Positions 1 to 6,983 of a stretch of 12,856 nucleotides of DNA are shown here, piece by piece. The DNA is from JBGCDD01 sp045105075 (lineage in GTDB: Bacteria; Pseudomonadota; Alphaproteobacteria; Rhodobacterales; Rhodobacteraceae). The stretch's first letter is position 1. Every line of letters begins with the position of its first letter. The position numbers were made by a program, and so were the translations under genes. Where the stretch lies: contig JBGCDD010000075.1 of NCBI GenBank assembly GCA_045105075.1, positions 1-12,856 of the forward strand, read 5' to 3'. Under the pieces are notes generated by a model. It worked only from the letters and a program-made list of their open reading frames with translations, searched no databases and had not been told where the DNA came from.

Positions 1-760
1 GACGCGTTTCGACAATACCCTCCGCCTGTGGAATGACTACGCTGTGAACAGCCTCGTTGCTTCTCGAATTGCGATGCCTCCCGACCAGAAGAGTCAGATG
101 TCCGCTTTGAGCCCCATTCAGCCAATGATGCGCTACGCAAAAACTAGCAAATTGGGCGGAAACCGGTCATTCGCTGCAGTGGCATCCCTGCCATTCGAAT
201 TCGCTGAAGCAGACAATGGTCGGCCTGATCCGCCTCTTGGATTGGGGCCGGTTTTATCTGGAAGCGGCCGATTGGGTTTCAGTTTGAACGACCGTGTTCG
301 AAAATTCATGGAGCATAAAAAAACCCGCAGCTTGGCATTAAGTTGGCCAGCCGCCCCTATTGTTGTATCAAGCAGGTGTTGAGCTCTTTTACATGTCTGT
401 CAGCCGATCCATTCGGCCCTGTCTTCGTTCTCATCTCGTATCCCTCCAAGGGTTACGATGAGCGAAAGACACTCCTTTAGCAAAACAAGGCTGTCTGTCT
501 CAAAGGCCGTGACGGGTTACAAAAATATGCGTTGAATGTGTCGCACGAAGCATTGCTTGACCGTTTTTGTGACCATATCAGAGCCATCCGAAACCTCGAA
601 GACGCCATAGGTAAGGTGTCGATTCACAAAGTGGAGTGTGGTCATGCTGTGCAATTTCGGAGTTCGTGGGGCGACTGCGTGCAGGCCAAAAGCCATCTTT
701 GACCAATCGAGAGATCAATTCATTGCGCTCGGTCCCTTGTCCGAGTGGCCCGCGGTCGCC
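1..760. other. Gene-poor left flank, no recognisable gene
   Basis: I see no convincing protein or RNA gene here. One plus frame is open from the window edge (base 2) to 382. Its start is missing or is the GTG at 44, and its product shows no family motif; the edge part reads RFDNTLRLWND, faintly like a WD40 blade, which is probably chance. A second plus frame, open from 481 to a TGA at 700-702, gives a 73-residue Cys- and His-containing peptide that I do not recognise. Base composition is visibly less GC-rich than the catabolic genes. The segment also holds a large imperfect palindrome (423-468) and a possible dispersed intergenic repeat (about 105-300). It could be decayed coding sequence. 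Confidence 0.5.
423..468. repeat. Large imperfect palindrome (stem-loop)
   Basis: The arms pair as CTT with AAG (plus one bulged A), CG with CG, a two-T bulge, CTCAT with ATGAG, a CT bulge, CGTA with TACG, a T-T mismatch and CCC with GGG, closing on a 5-nt loop (TCCAA). That is about 17 base pairs across 46 bases. No T-run follows on either strand, so it is not a standard intrinsic terminator. It could be a REP-like element or a structured RNA. Confidence 0.45.
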
Positions 761-2494
761 TCAGTGTGGCGCGGTTTGTTCAATCGCGATGTTGAGCAGT
801 ACCTGCCGGCGTTGCGACGTTGCTACCTCTATGGCACGCTCAAGCGCGGCAGGCAGATCGGCGCCGTTGGTGACGGTTTCGCTCCAAGCACGGCTGGCTT
901 CGGCGGTGCAGGTAAAATCCGGGCTGGGCCGCAGCGAGGTCAGCGGCACCTCGTTCTCGGCTCGTACCGCCCCTTGCGGATATAGACCCTCGACCGAGTG
1001 GCGCACTGCGCCCCATTCCTCGTTGTTGAGAACCAGCACGATCAGGGGCACGCCATGCGCTTCTGCCACGAAATGGCAGGCGGTCGGATTGGCAAACATG
1101 TAGCTGCCATCCCCCATGGTGGCAAAAACCAACCGGTCAGGGCAGGCCATCTGCGCACCGATGGCCGCGGGTAAACCCCAGCCAAGCCCCCCGGAATGCG
1201 GCTCCTGAAAATAGCTGTCGGGTTGGTCAAGATCCAATGGCATGAGCGGGCAGCCCAGTTCGTGAAACACAGTGGCGCGGCGGCCATGCGTTTCAGCCTG
1301 TGTCTGGATCGCGCGGCCAAGGCACAGGCTGACCCATTCTTTGGTCATAGGCGCGCCAGAACCGCGTTCAGCGGCGGCGACGACGTCGTCCCTGATGCTC
1401 TGAGCCGCCTGCGCGATACGCTCACGGCGGGCCGCAATGCGGTTTGGGTCTGTCTTCTGGTCCGAGAGCGCGGATATGAGCGCGCCAACCACGTGGTCGG
1501 TTGGTCCAGCGAGCGAGATATCCGCCGCAAAATTGCGGACGGGTGTTCTGGTGAAAAGCGGATCGGGCCCGGCATGGATCACCGTAACGCCCTCGCGCAA
1601 GGTTACCTTGTCCGGAAACCAGGGCGCAAGCGCATCAAGGACAAGAACCACGTCCGCTTTGGCCAGCCAGGGTCCAGGCTCGGCTCCCACCTGACAGGGG
1701 TGCGACACGGGCAGCGCCAATTGATTTGACCAGTAGTGTGACAGGGGCAGTGCAAAGGTTTCGCACAACGTCTGAAGTGCGGCAAAACCTGCCGCGCCGC
1801 CTGCGCCGCGTTGAGCAATTACAAGCGGGTTTTCCGCGCGAGCCAAAACCTTTGCCGCACAGGCCAGACTGTCCGGGTCCGGTGCGGTGATGACCGGGGC
1901 CATGCGCGACGGCGTATCAAGCCCCGATCGCGGACATGGTTCACACAGCACCTCGCGAGGCAGGCTGAGATAGACCGGCCCCTTGGGCGTCGAATTTGCA
2001 ATGGCCCAGGCTCGGTCCATCAGATCGGCGATCTGATCGGCAAAGCGCAGTTCGTAATGCCATTTCGTTGTCTCCCGGATCAGCGCCTCCTGGTCGAACA
2101 TCTCTTGCCCCCAGCCGATCGGTACCGTGCGCGCGCCAAACCGGGTGTGTTCGCTCACCGGTGTCCGACCAGACATCACGATCATGGGCACCTGGTCGCA
2201 CCATGCGTTGATTGCGGCGGTCGCGCCGTTTGCCAGGCCAACATTTGTATGCAGCAACACCGCCTGCGGGCGGCCCGTCACTTGCCAATAGCCGTGAGCC
2301 ATCGACACTGCCGCATGTTCGTGCGGCACGGTAATGGGCGTCGGCAAGTCAATCCCCGCGCGGCGGGCCTCGACCAATCCTTCGATGATCGGCGGGAAAT
2401 CCGTGCCGGAATTGGCAAAAACATAGTCCACTCCAAGCGCCTTGAGCTTGCCGAAAATCGCACCACCGGCGGTGATCGAGGTATCATCCTGCAT
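761..2494 (-). CDS. ThDP-dependent enzyme, acetolactate synthase/benzoylformate decarboxylase-like
   Basis: A 577-residue protein with the three-domain plan of this superfamily: N-terminal Pyr domain (about 5-185), central domain (about 205-340) and C-terminal PP domain (about 385-565). The catalytic glutamate is E59 in PHEHAA. The Mg/ThDP motif starts GDGS at 461 and closes with NN at 490-491, the usual spacing. These enzymes cleave or join C-C bonds next to a keto group in the cytosol. True biosynthetic acetolactate synthase is unlikely, because no small subunit or ilvC follows and the neighbours are catabolic. The neighbouring aryl-aldehyde dehydrogenase makes an aryl alpha-keto acid decarboxylase (benzoylformate type) attractive, but the substrate is not shown by sequence. 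The ATG is supported by AAAGG about 8 nt upstream. It is transcribed divergently from the IclR gene and is apparently monocistronic. Confidence 0.88.
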   Translation of the reverse strand: MQDDTSITAGGAIFGKLKALGVDYVFANSGTDFPPIIEGLVEARRAGIDLPTPITVPHEHAAVSMAHGYWQVTGRPQAVLLHTNVGLANGATAAINAWCDQVPMIVMSGRTPVSEHTRFGARTVPIGWGQEMFDQEALIRETTKWHYELRFADQIADLMDRAWAIANSTPKGPVYLSLPREVLCEPCPRSGLDTPSRMAPVITAPDPDSLACAAKVLARAENPLVIAQRGAGGAAGFAALQTLCETFALPLSHYWSNQLALPVSHPCQVGAEPGPWLAKADVVLVLDALAPWFPDKVTLREGVTVIHAGPDPLFTRTPVRNFAADISLAGPTDHVVGALISALSDQKTDPNRIAARRERIAQAAQSIRDDVVAAAERGSGAPMTKEWVSLCLGRAIQTQAETHGRRATVFHELGCPLMPLDLDQPDSYFQEPHSGGLGWGLPAAIGAQMACPDRLVFATMGDGSYMFANPTACHFVAEAHGVPLIVLVLNNEEWGAVRHSVEGLYPQGAVRAENEVPLTSLRPSPDFTCTAEASRAWSETVTNGADLPAALERAIEVATSQRRQVLLNIAIEQTAPH

Positions 2495-2522
2495 TCAACG
2501 AACCTTTCAGAATAGCGCTTTA

Positions 2523-2571
2523 TTGCACATAATGAGATTTCATTTGCATATAATGATGGAATTGCGCACAT
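2523..2571. promoter_or_regulatory. Putative IclR operator: three TTGC-box repeats
   Basis: The divergent intergenic region holds TTGCACATAATGAGA (2523-2537), TTGCATATAATGATG (2544-2558) and a shorter relative TTGCGCACAT (2562-2571). The first two match at 12 of 15 positions and start 21 bp apart, two helical turns, so bound proteins would lie on one face of the DNA. AATGA and TCATT (2531-2535 and 2540-2544) also form a small inverted repeat. IclR-family regulators commonly bind in such shared intergenic regions. Binding here is inferred. Confidence 0.5.
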
Positions 2572-2579
2572 TTGGTCAA
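2550..2579 (-). promoter_or_regulatory. Sigma70-type promoter for the ThDP enzyme gene
   Basis: On the minus strand TTGACC (2574-2579, 5 of 6 to the -35 consensus) is followed after 18 bp by CATTAT (2550-2555, 4 of 6 to the -10 consensus). The likely start of transcription is near 2543, about 50 nt before the ATG. The -10 box lies inside the second TTGC repeat, so a bound regulator could block it. On the plus strand TATAAT at 2549-2554 is a perfect -10 that could serve the IclR gene, but its -35 is poor. Confidence 0.5.
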
Positions 2580-2602
2580 GCTGTCTTTCGGAGATCCTGC
2601 CA

Positions 2603-3358
2603 ATGGCCACCTCGCTCAACCTTTCTGTTATAAAAGCTTTTGACGCGCTCGACCTTTTTGACGAGACCCGTCCGGAATTGACGGTCGAGATCGTGGCGCG
2701 CGAGTTGCGTCTGACCACCGCCACCGCACATCGTTTCCTCACCACGCTCGAAGTCGCCGGCGTACTGAGTGCCGTGCGCCGTGGGGTCTATGCTCCCGGT
2801 CCCCGGCTGTCGCGTTTGGGACGTATGGCCGAAGAACTATCACCGCTGCCGCCCAGCCTTCAAACCGTCATCGACGCGATGCGCAAAGAGTTGGGGGAAT
2901 CGATCATGGCGTGCCGGTTTACGCCGCGGGGGCCGCTGTGTGTGGCGGTTTCGTTGGCGCAGCGACCGATCTCGGTACAGATACGCACCGGAACCACATT
3001 GCCGATGTTGCCGACCGCACAAGGAAGGTTGTTTCTTGCCGGAATGTCGCCGCGTGACCGCGCCCAATGGTGCGCCGCACAGGGTGAATCTGCAAATGAA
3101 CTGGCCGCAATGGAACCCGTGTTGGACCGTTTGAACGCGGCGGGCTGCGCTCTGAACCTAGGGGACAACGAACCCGACATCGCCGCCGTGTCGGTGCCGA
3201 TCAAGGTGGTGGGGCGCACCGCGCTGACTTTGTCGACCTTTGGCACGCTGAGCCGGTTTGGCGCAGATTTCATCGAGCGCGCCGAGAGTGTGCTGAAGGC
3301 GGCGGCAACGGAATTGGCCACCGAAATGGCCACCAAAGTGGCCCCTGACCAAACCTGA
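2603..3358 (+). CDS. IclR-family transcriptional regulator
   Basis: A 251-residue protein, normal for IclR regulators (about 240-270). The N-terminal winged helix-turn-helix (about 5-65) reads from SVIKAFDALDLFD through ELTVEIVARELRLTTATAHR with a wing at RRGVYAPG. The rest (about 80-245) is the effector-binding domain, with the typical TLPMLPTAQGRLFLAG and LNLGDNEPDIAAVSVPI segments. IclR proteins sense small, often aromatic or keto acids and act as repressors or activators of adjacent catabolic genes. The ATG has GGAG at 2590-2593. It lies divergent to the ThDP enzyme gene and only 23 bp upstream of the cupin gene, so it probably controls both directions from the shared intergenic region. 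Effector unknown. Confidence 0.92.
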   Translation: MATSLNLSVIKAFDALDLFDETRPELTVEIVARELRLTTATAHRFLTTLEVAGVLSAVRRGVYAPGPRLSRLGRMAEELSPLPPSLQTVIDAMRKELGESIMACRFTPRGPLCVAVSLAQRPISVQIRTGTTLPMLPTAQGRLFLAGMSPRDRAQWCAAQGESANELAAMEPVLDRLNAAGCALNLGDNEPDIAAVSVPIKVVGRTALTLSTFGTLSRFGADFIERAESVLKAAATELATEMATKVAPDQT

Positions 3359-3381
3359 CATAGAAGAGAGGGAGGACGAAA

Positions 3382-3924
3382 GTGACACATAAACCAACGA
3401 CCAAGGGGCCGGAATTCTGGCGTGATCTCAAACCCATCACCAAAGTATTCCAACCGGACGCCTCGCCGGAAGTCTATTTGCCCAATATCGCAGACGATGA
3501 CATGCGCTACTACGTACCGTTCACCGAAACGGTGTTTTCCAAACCTCTTTGGATCTCGCCCAGCAAGAATCAATGGTGCGACGTGCTGATGGCCACTGGT
3601 GCGGGTTTGGTGAACCGGCACTACCACCCGCATGAGGTCTTTGCCTATACGATCTCGGGCAAGTGGGGGTATCTGGAACATGACTGGATCGCCACAGCAG
3701 GCGATTTTGTCTACGAGACACCGGGCGAAGGACATACGCTGGTGGCTTACGAGCATGAAGACCCGATGCGGGTGCATTTCAAGGTTACCGGCCCGTTGAT
3801 CTGGCTGGACGAAAACGGTGAGCCGGATGGCTATTTCGACGTCCACCAATACATCGCCATGTGCAAGGCGCATTATGAAAAGTCAGGCATCGGCGCGGCG
3901 TATATCGAGAGCCTTTTCCGCTAA
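3382..3924 (+). CDS. Cupin, 2,4'-dihydroxyacetophenone dioxygenase family
   Basis: A 180-residue single-domain cupin. It resembles 2,4'-dihydroxyacetophenone dioxygenase, an iron enzyme that cleaves 2,4'-dihydroxyacetophenone with O2 to 4-hydroxybenzoate and formate. Motif 1 is HYHPHEVFAYTISGKWG, with candidate metal ligands H80, H82 and E99; motif 2 supplies H118 in GEGHTL. Two-His/Glu/His with this spacing fits, as I recall it, the His77-His79-Glu96-His115 set of the crystallised enzyme. The extra H84 and H100 are nearby. The start is GTG, decided by a strong GGAGG at 3371-3375 six bases upstream. It lies 23 bp after the IclR gene, so the two are probably cotranscribed. No signal peptide, so cytosolic. 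Family call is fairly firm; the actual substrate could be another hydroxy-ketone or diketone. Confidence 0.82.
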   Translation: MTHKPTTKGPEFWRDLKPITKVFQPDASPEVYLPNIADDDMRYYVPFTETVFSKPLWISPSKNQWCDVLMATGAGLVNRHYHPHEVFAYTISGKWGYLEHDWIATAGDFVYETPGEGHTLVAYEHEDPMRVHFKVTGPLIWLDENGEPDGYFDVHQYIAMCKAHYEKSGIGAAYIESLFR

Positions 3925-4024
3925 AGCGTTTCGGGGCACACCTGCGCCATTGAGTCGCGCTCAAAGCCCGGGCGTGCCGAAGGTCTGGCAGGATTTTACC
4001 GGTGAAAGGCTCTCCCGAAACGCT
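3925..4024. repeat. Long inverted repeat between convergent genes
   Basis: AGCGTTTCGGG at 3925-3935 is matched by its perfect reverse complement CCCGAAACGCT at 4014-4024, with 78 bases between. The interior contains a small hairpin (TTGAG 3950-3954 with CTCAA 3960-3964) and a self-complementary core around ACCGGT. It fills nearly all of the gap between the cupin stop and the SDR stop. It has no T-run, so it may be a REP/BIME- or MITE-like intergenic element that also helps to separate the convergent transcripts. Confidence 0.55.
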
Positions 4025-4030
4025 CCGGGA

Positions 4031-4798
4031 TCACACCGACATGCCACCATCGGCCAAAAGCACATGGCCGGTGGTAAACCCCGATTGCGCCGAGGCGAGG
4101 TACAGAATCGAGGCCGCAATTTCTTCGGCTGTGCCATGACGCCCCAAGGGGATCATCTCGTTGAAGAACGCGGTGCCGTCGCGACCAATCTGTGCGCCAA
4201 GACCATCCTCCACCCGTTGCTGAAACCCATTTGAAATCGGCCCCGGCGCGATGGCATTCACCCGAATTCCGCGCGGGGCAACATCCTTTGCCAGAACGCG
4301 CATCAGACCGGTCAGCGCGTGTTTCGCTGTGATATAGGCATAGACCCCTGGGTCGCCCCGCGTCGCGGCCACGCTAGATGTCAGAACGATGCTGCTGCCC
4401 TCGCGCAAGTGAGGAACACTGTGTTTTGCGAGCAGGAAAGCGCCGCGGACATGGACTGCCATAACGCGGTCAAACACTTCGGTGGGGTAGTCTTGGATGG
4501 GGGCAACAGTGCCAAATATGCCGGCGTTGGAGATGAGCACATCCAGCGTGCCGAAACGCTCCACCGTTCGGGCCACGGCACGGCGGACTTGGGTTTCGTC
4601 GCTGACATCCGCCGCGACGCACAGCACATCCGCTGCGTCGTCGCCAAAGGTCTCGGCACAGGCCAAGTCAAGCGCGGCAAGATCAAGATCGACAAGCGCC
4701 AGCCGCGCCCCGTGCGCGTGCAACAGGCGCGCCGCCGCCAGTCCAATCGACCCTGCCCCGCCGGTCACGATGCATGTCTTTCCTTCAAGGTCAAACAT
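4031..4798 (-). CDS. SDR-family NAD(P)-dependent dehydrogenase
   Basis: A 255-residue classical short-chain dehydrogenase/reductase with a Rossmann fold. The cofactor loop is TGGAGSIG (12-19). D37 at the end of the second beta strand favours NAD over NADP. NAG is at 91-93. The catalytic residues are S142, Y155 and K159 (YITAK). The position usually held by the fourth catalytic residue, Asn, is H116 (AVHVRG), seen in some SDR groups. The C-terminus ends with the usual LLADGGMSV. The start is the ATG at 4798 with GAGGA at 4806-4810; the frame is open further upstream but overlaps the aldehyde dehydrogenase. It is the last gene of the seven-gene operon, 10 bp after the dehydrogenase. It probably oxidises a secondary alcohol or a hydroxy acid of the imported compound, or a diol; the substrate is not evident. 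Confidence 0.9.
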   Translation of the reverse strand: MFDLEGKTCIVTGGAGSIGLAAARLLHAHGARLALVDLDLAALDLACAETFGDDAADVLCVAADVSDETQVRRAVARTVERFGTLDVLISNAGIFGTVAPIQDYPTEVFDRVMAVHVRGAFLLAKHSVPHLREGSSIVLTSSVAATRGDPGVYAYITAKHALTGLMRVLAKDVAPRGIRVNAIAPGPISNGFQQRVEDGLGAQIGRDGTAFFNEMIPLGRHGTAEEIAASILYLASAQSGFTTGHVLLADGGMSV

Positions 4799-4808
4799 CG
4801 GTGCGTCC

Positions 4809-6260
4809 TCAGATCGGGTAGTGGGGTTGGCCGTCCTGGACCGTGATCCAGCGCAGCGTGGTAAATTCCTCGATTGCGGCCATGCCTCCGAACCGGCCAT
4901 AACCCGAGTCCTTGACCCCGCCAAAGGGCATCTGCGCCTCGTCATGAACCGTGGGTCCGTTGATGTGGCAAATGCCGCTCTCGATCCGTTTAGCGACATT
5001 CATCGCGCGCACGGTGTCGCGCCCGAAGATGGCGGCGGACAGACCGTATTCGGTGTCATTGGCGACACGCACGGCTTCGTCCACGCTGGCCACACGAACG
5101 ACTGATGCGGTCGGACCAAAGCTTTCCTCGGAATAGATGCGCATCGAAGGGGTGACATGGTCAATCAGCGTTGCCTCCATCAAGACGCCATCCGCATGGC
5201 CGCCGGCCACGACCGTCGCACCCTTATCTTCGGCATCGCGCACAAGGCCCATGATCCGGGTCACCGCACCCTTGTCCACAACACAGCCAAGCGAGGTGTT
5301 GCCCTTGCGCGGGTCGCCCACGGTCAGGCTGCGGACCTTGGCGGCCAATTTTTCGACAAAGGCATCGGCGACGGACTCCATCACCACGAGCCTTTCCGTC
5401 GACATGCAGATCTGACCCTGGTTCATGTACGCGCCAAAGGCGGCAGCGGCGACAGCCGCGTCAAGGTCGGCATCGTCCAGCACGATCAACGGGGCCTTGC
5501 CTCCCAGTTCCAGCAGCGCGGGTTTGAGGTTCTCGGCGGCCAGCTGGGCAATGATGCGACCCACCCGCGTCGAGCCGGTAAAGTTCACACGGCGCACGGC
5601 GGAATGGCAGATTAGTGTCTCGACGATCTCGCTGGCATTTTCCGGAGCATTGGACAGGACGTTTAGCACGCCTTTGGGCAGGCCCGCCTCTACCATGGCT
5701 TCGACGATCAGCGCATGTGTCCGCGGCGACAGTTCCGAGGATTTCATCACAACTGTATTCCCGCATGCCAGCGGCATGGCGATGGAACGGACCCCAAGGA
5801 TCACCGGAGCGTTCCACGGCGCCATCGACAACACCACACCGGCGGGCTGACGGATAGCCATCGCCATGGATCCAGGGCGGTTCGAGGGGATGACCTCGCC
5901 CTTAATCATGGTGGTCATCGCGGCCGCCTCGCGCAGCATCCCTGCCGCCAGCATGACATTAAACCCAGCCCAGGCGGCTGTTGCGCCCAGTTCTTCGGCC
6001 ATGGCGCGGGCGATATCGGCGCCGCGCGCTTCGAGATTGTCCGCCGCCGCCAGCAACAGCCGCCGCCGTTCTGCCGGACCGGTATTCGACCATTCGGGAA
6101 AGGCGCGAGCGGCGGCATCTGCGGCGCGTTTTGCATCCTCGACCGACGCGGCGGCGGCTTCGGTTGCCACTCGGCCAGTCAGGGGATTGTTGCGGGTAAA
6201 GGTCCGGCCCCCTTCGGCCTGCACTTTTTCACCCTCGATCAGTAGGTCCAAAACACTCAT
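4809..6260 (-). CDS. Aldehyde dehydrogenase, vanillin/salicylaldehyde dehydrogenase-like
   Basis: A 483-residue NAD(P)-dependent aldehyde dehydrogenase that oxidises an aldehyde to its acid in the cytosol. All key residues are present: N150 (APWN), K173 in the cofactor site, the FTGSTRVG turn (227-234), general base E251 (ELGGKAP) and nucleophile C285 in GQICMSTER. GQICMST and the C-terminal NGPTVHDEAQMPFGGVKDSG are typical of aromatic aldehyde dehydrogenases (vanillin, benzaldehyde, salicylaldehyde), so an aryl aldehyde is the likely substrate. Of two in-frame ATGs, 6260 is preferred because GGAG (6267-6270) sits six bases ahead. The other, at 6272, directly follows the TAA of the upstream ATPase gene and would give four extra residues. 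The linkage to an ABC importer and an SDR supports a catabolic role. Confidence 0.93.
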   Translation of the reverse strand: MSVLDLLIEGEKVQAEGGRTFTRNNPLTGRVATEAAAASVEDAKRAADAAARAFPEWSNTGPAERRRLLLAAADNLEARGADIARAMAEELGATAAWAGFNVMLAAGMLREAAAMTTMIKGEVIPSNRPGSMAMAIRQPAGVVLSMAPWNAPVILGVRSIAMPLACGNTVVMKSSELSPRTHALIVEAMVEAGLPKGVLNVLSNAPENASEIVETLICHSAVRRVNFTGSTRVGRIIAQLAAENLKPALLELGGKAPLIVLDDADLDAAVAAAAFGAYMNQGQICMSTERLVVMESVADAFVEKLAAKVRSLTVGDPRKGNTSLGCVVDKGAVTRIMGLVRDAEDKGATVVAGGHADGVLMEATLIDHVTPSMRIYSEESFGPTASVVRVASVDEAVRVANDTEYGLSAAIFGRDTVRAMNVAKRIESGICHINGPTVHDEAQMPFGGVKDSGYGRFGGMAAIEEFTTLRWITVQDGQPHYPI

Positions 6261-6272
6261 GTTCTTCTCCAT

Positions 6273-6983
6273 TTACATGTCGCCTCCCAGAAAGGCGTGC
6301 CTGACTGCCGCATCATTCATCAATTCATCTGAAGTGCCCGAGCCGATGATCCGACCGGCCTCGAGCAGATAGCCGCGATCCGCGTGGCGCAGGCTGATCT
6401 TCACGTTTTGCTCAACGATCAGAAGGCCTACGCCGGTTTTACGCACCCGCGCCAGCGCCTTGAACATGTCGCCCACGACAATGGGAGCGAGGCCAAGGCT
6501 TGGTTCGTCGAGCAACAAGAACTCCGGTTTCGACATCATTGCGCGGCCCACAGCGACCATCTGTTGCTCGCCACCGGACATCGTTTGCACGAATTGCGTC
6601 CGTCGTTCGGCCAGCCGAGGGAAAATGTCGAAGACCTGCGCGAGGGATTCCTCCTCTGACGCGCGTGCGCGCCCCGGTGTCGCGCCGAGTCGTAGGTTCT
6701 CCTCTACCGTCATGCGTCCGACGATGCCACGCCCCTCGGGCACCAGGGCAATGCCCTGATTTGTCACTGTGTAGGCCGGCATGTCGGTTATGCCCTCGCC
6801 ATTCAACTCAACTGCTCCTTCGGCGGTCGCAACGATTCCGGCGATCGCCTTGAGCAGCGACGACTTGCCCGCGCCGTTTGCCCCCAGAACAACGACGACC
6901 TCGCCCTTGGCTATAGAAAAATTGACCCCGTCCACCGCGAGGTGTTTGCCATAGCGGACGGTTGCATTCTTCAGTTCAAGCAT
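6273..6983 (-). CDS. LivF-type ABC transporter ATPase
   Basis: A 236-residue ATPase of the branched-chain amino acid/amide (HAAT) importer family. Walker A is GANGAGKS (34-41). The Q-loop, the signature MSGGEQQMVAVGRAM and Walker B LLLDEPSLGLAP are all intact, and a late switch histidine follows in the ISLRHAD region. It energises uptake with the LivG-type partner at the cytoplasmic face. The start at 6983 (MLELKN) has AGGGG about six bases upstream; a second ATG at 6989 is possible and adds two residues. The gene overlaps the end of the LivG-type gene by 8-14 bp, so the two are likely to be translationally coupled. HAAT systems carry many substrates besides amino acids, including benzoate-like aromatics, urea and amides, and the context here points to an organic acid. 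Confidence 0.92.
   Translation of the reverse strand: MLELKNATVRYGKHLAVDGVNFSIAKGEVVVVLGANGAGKSSLLKAIAGIVATAEGAVELNGEGITDMPAYTVTNQGIALVPEGRGIVGRMTVEENLRLGATPGRARASEEESLAQVFDIFPRLAERRTQFVQTMSGGEQQMVAVGRAMMSKPEFLLLDEPSLGLAPIVVGDMFKALARVRKTGVGLLIVEQNVKISLRHADRGYLLEAGRIIGSGTSDELMNDAAVRHAFLGGDM

Noticed and set aside
317..342. A/T-run next to CCCGCAGC as a minus-strand terminator
   Set aside because: The T-run is there, but only a weak, mismatched stem precedes it and no gene ends nearby; the ThDP gene stops over 400 bp away.
44..382. Plus-strand frame of 112 residues as a gene
   Set aside because: It starts with GTG without a ribosome site, has no family motif, and covers sequence with repeat-like features; it is described only within the left flank entry.
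726..749. Hairpin CTCGG/CCGAG after the ThDP gene as a terminator
   Set aside because: The stem is only about 5 bp and no T-run follows.
1811..2515. 234-residue plus-strand frame
   Set aside because: Antisense to the well-supported ThDP enzyme gene, with Arg-rich, low-information sequence.
2860..3873. 337-residue minus-strand frame
   Set aside because: It is antisense to both the IclR and cupin genes and shows no domain; it is a by-product of GC-rich codon use.
4799..4999. Longer SDR reading frame starting at 4999
   Set aside because: It would add 67 residues overlapping the aldehyde dehydrogenase; the Rossmann fold begins right after the ATG at 4798, which has its own GAGGA site.
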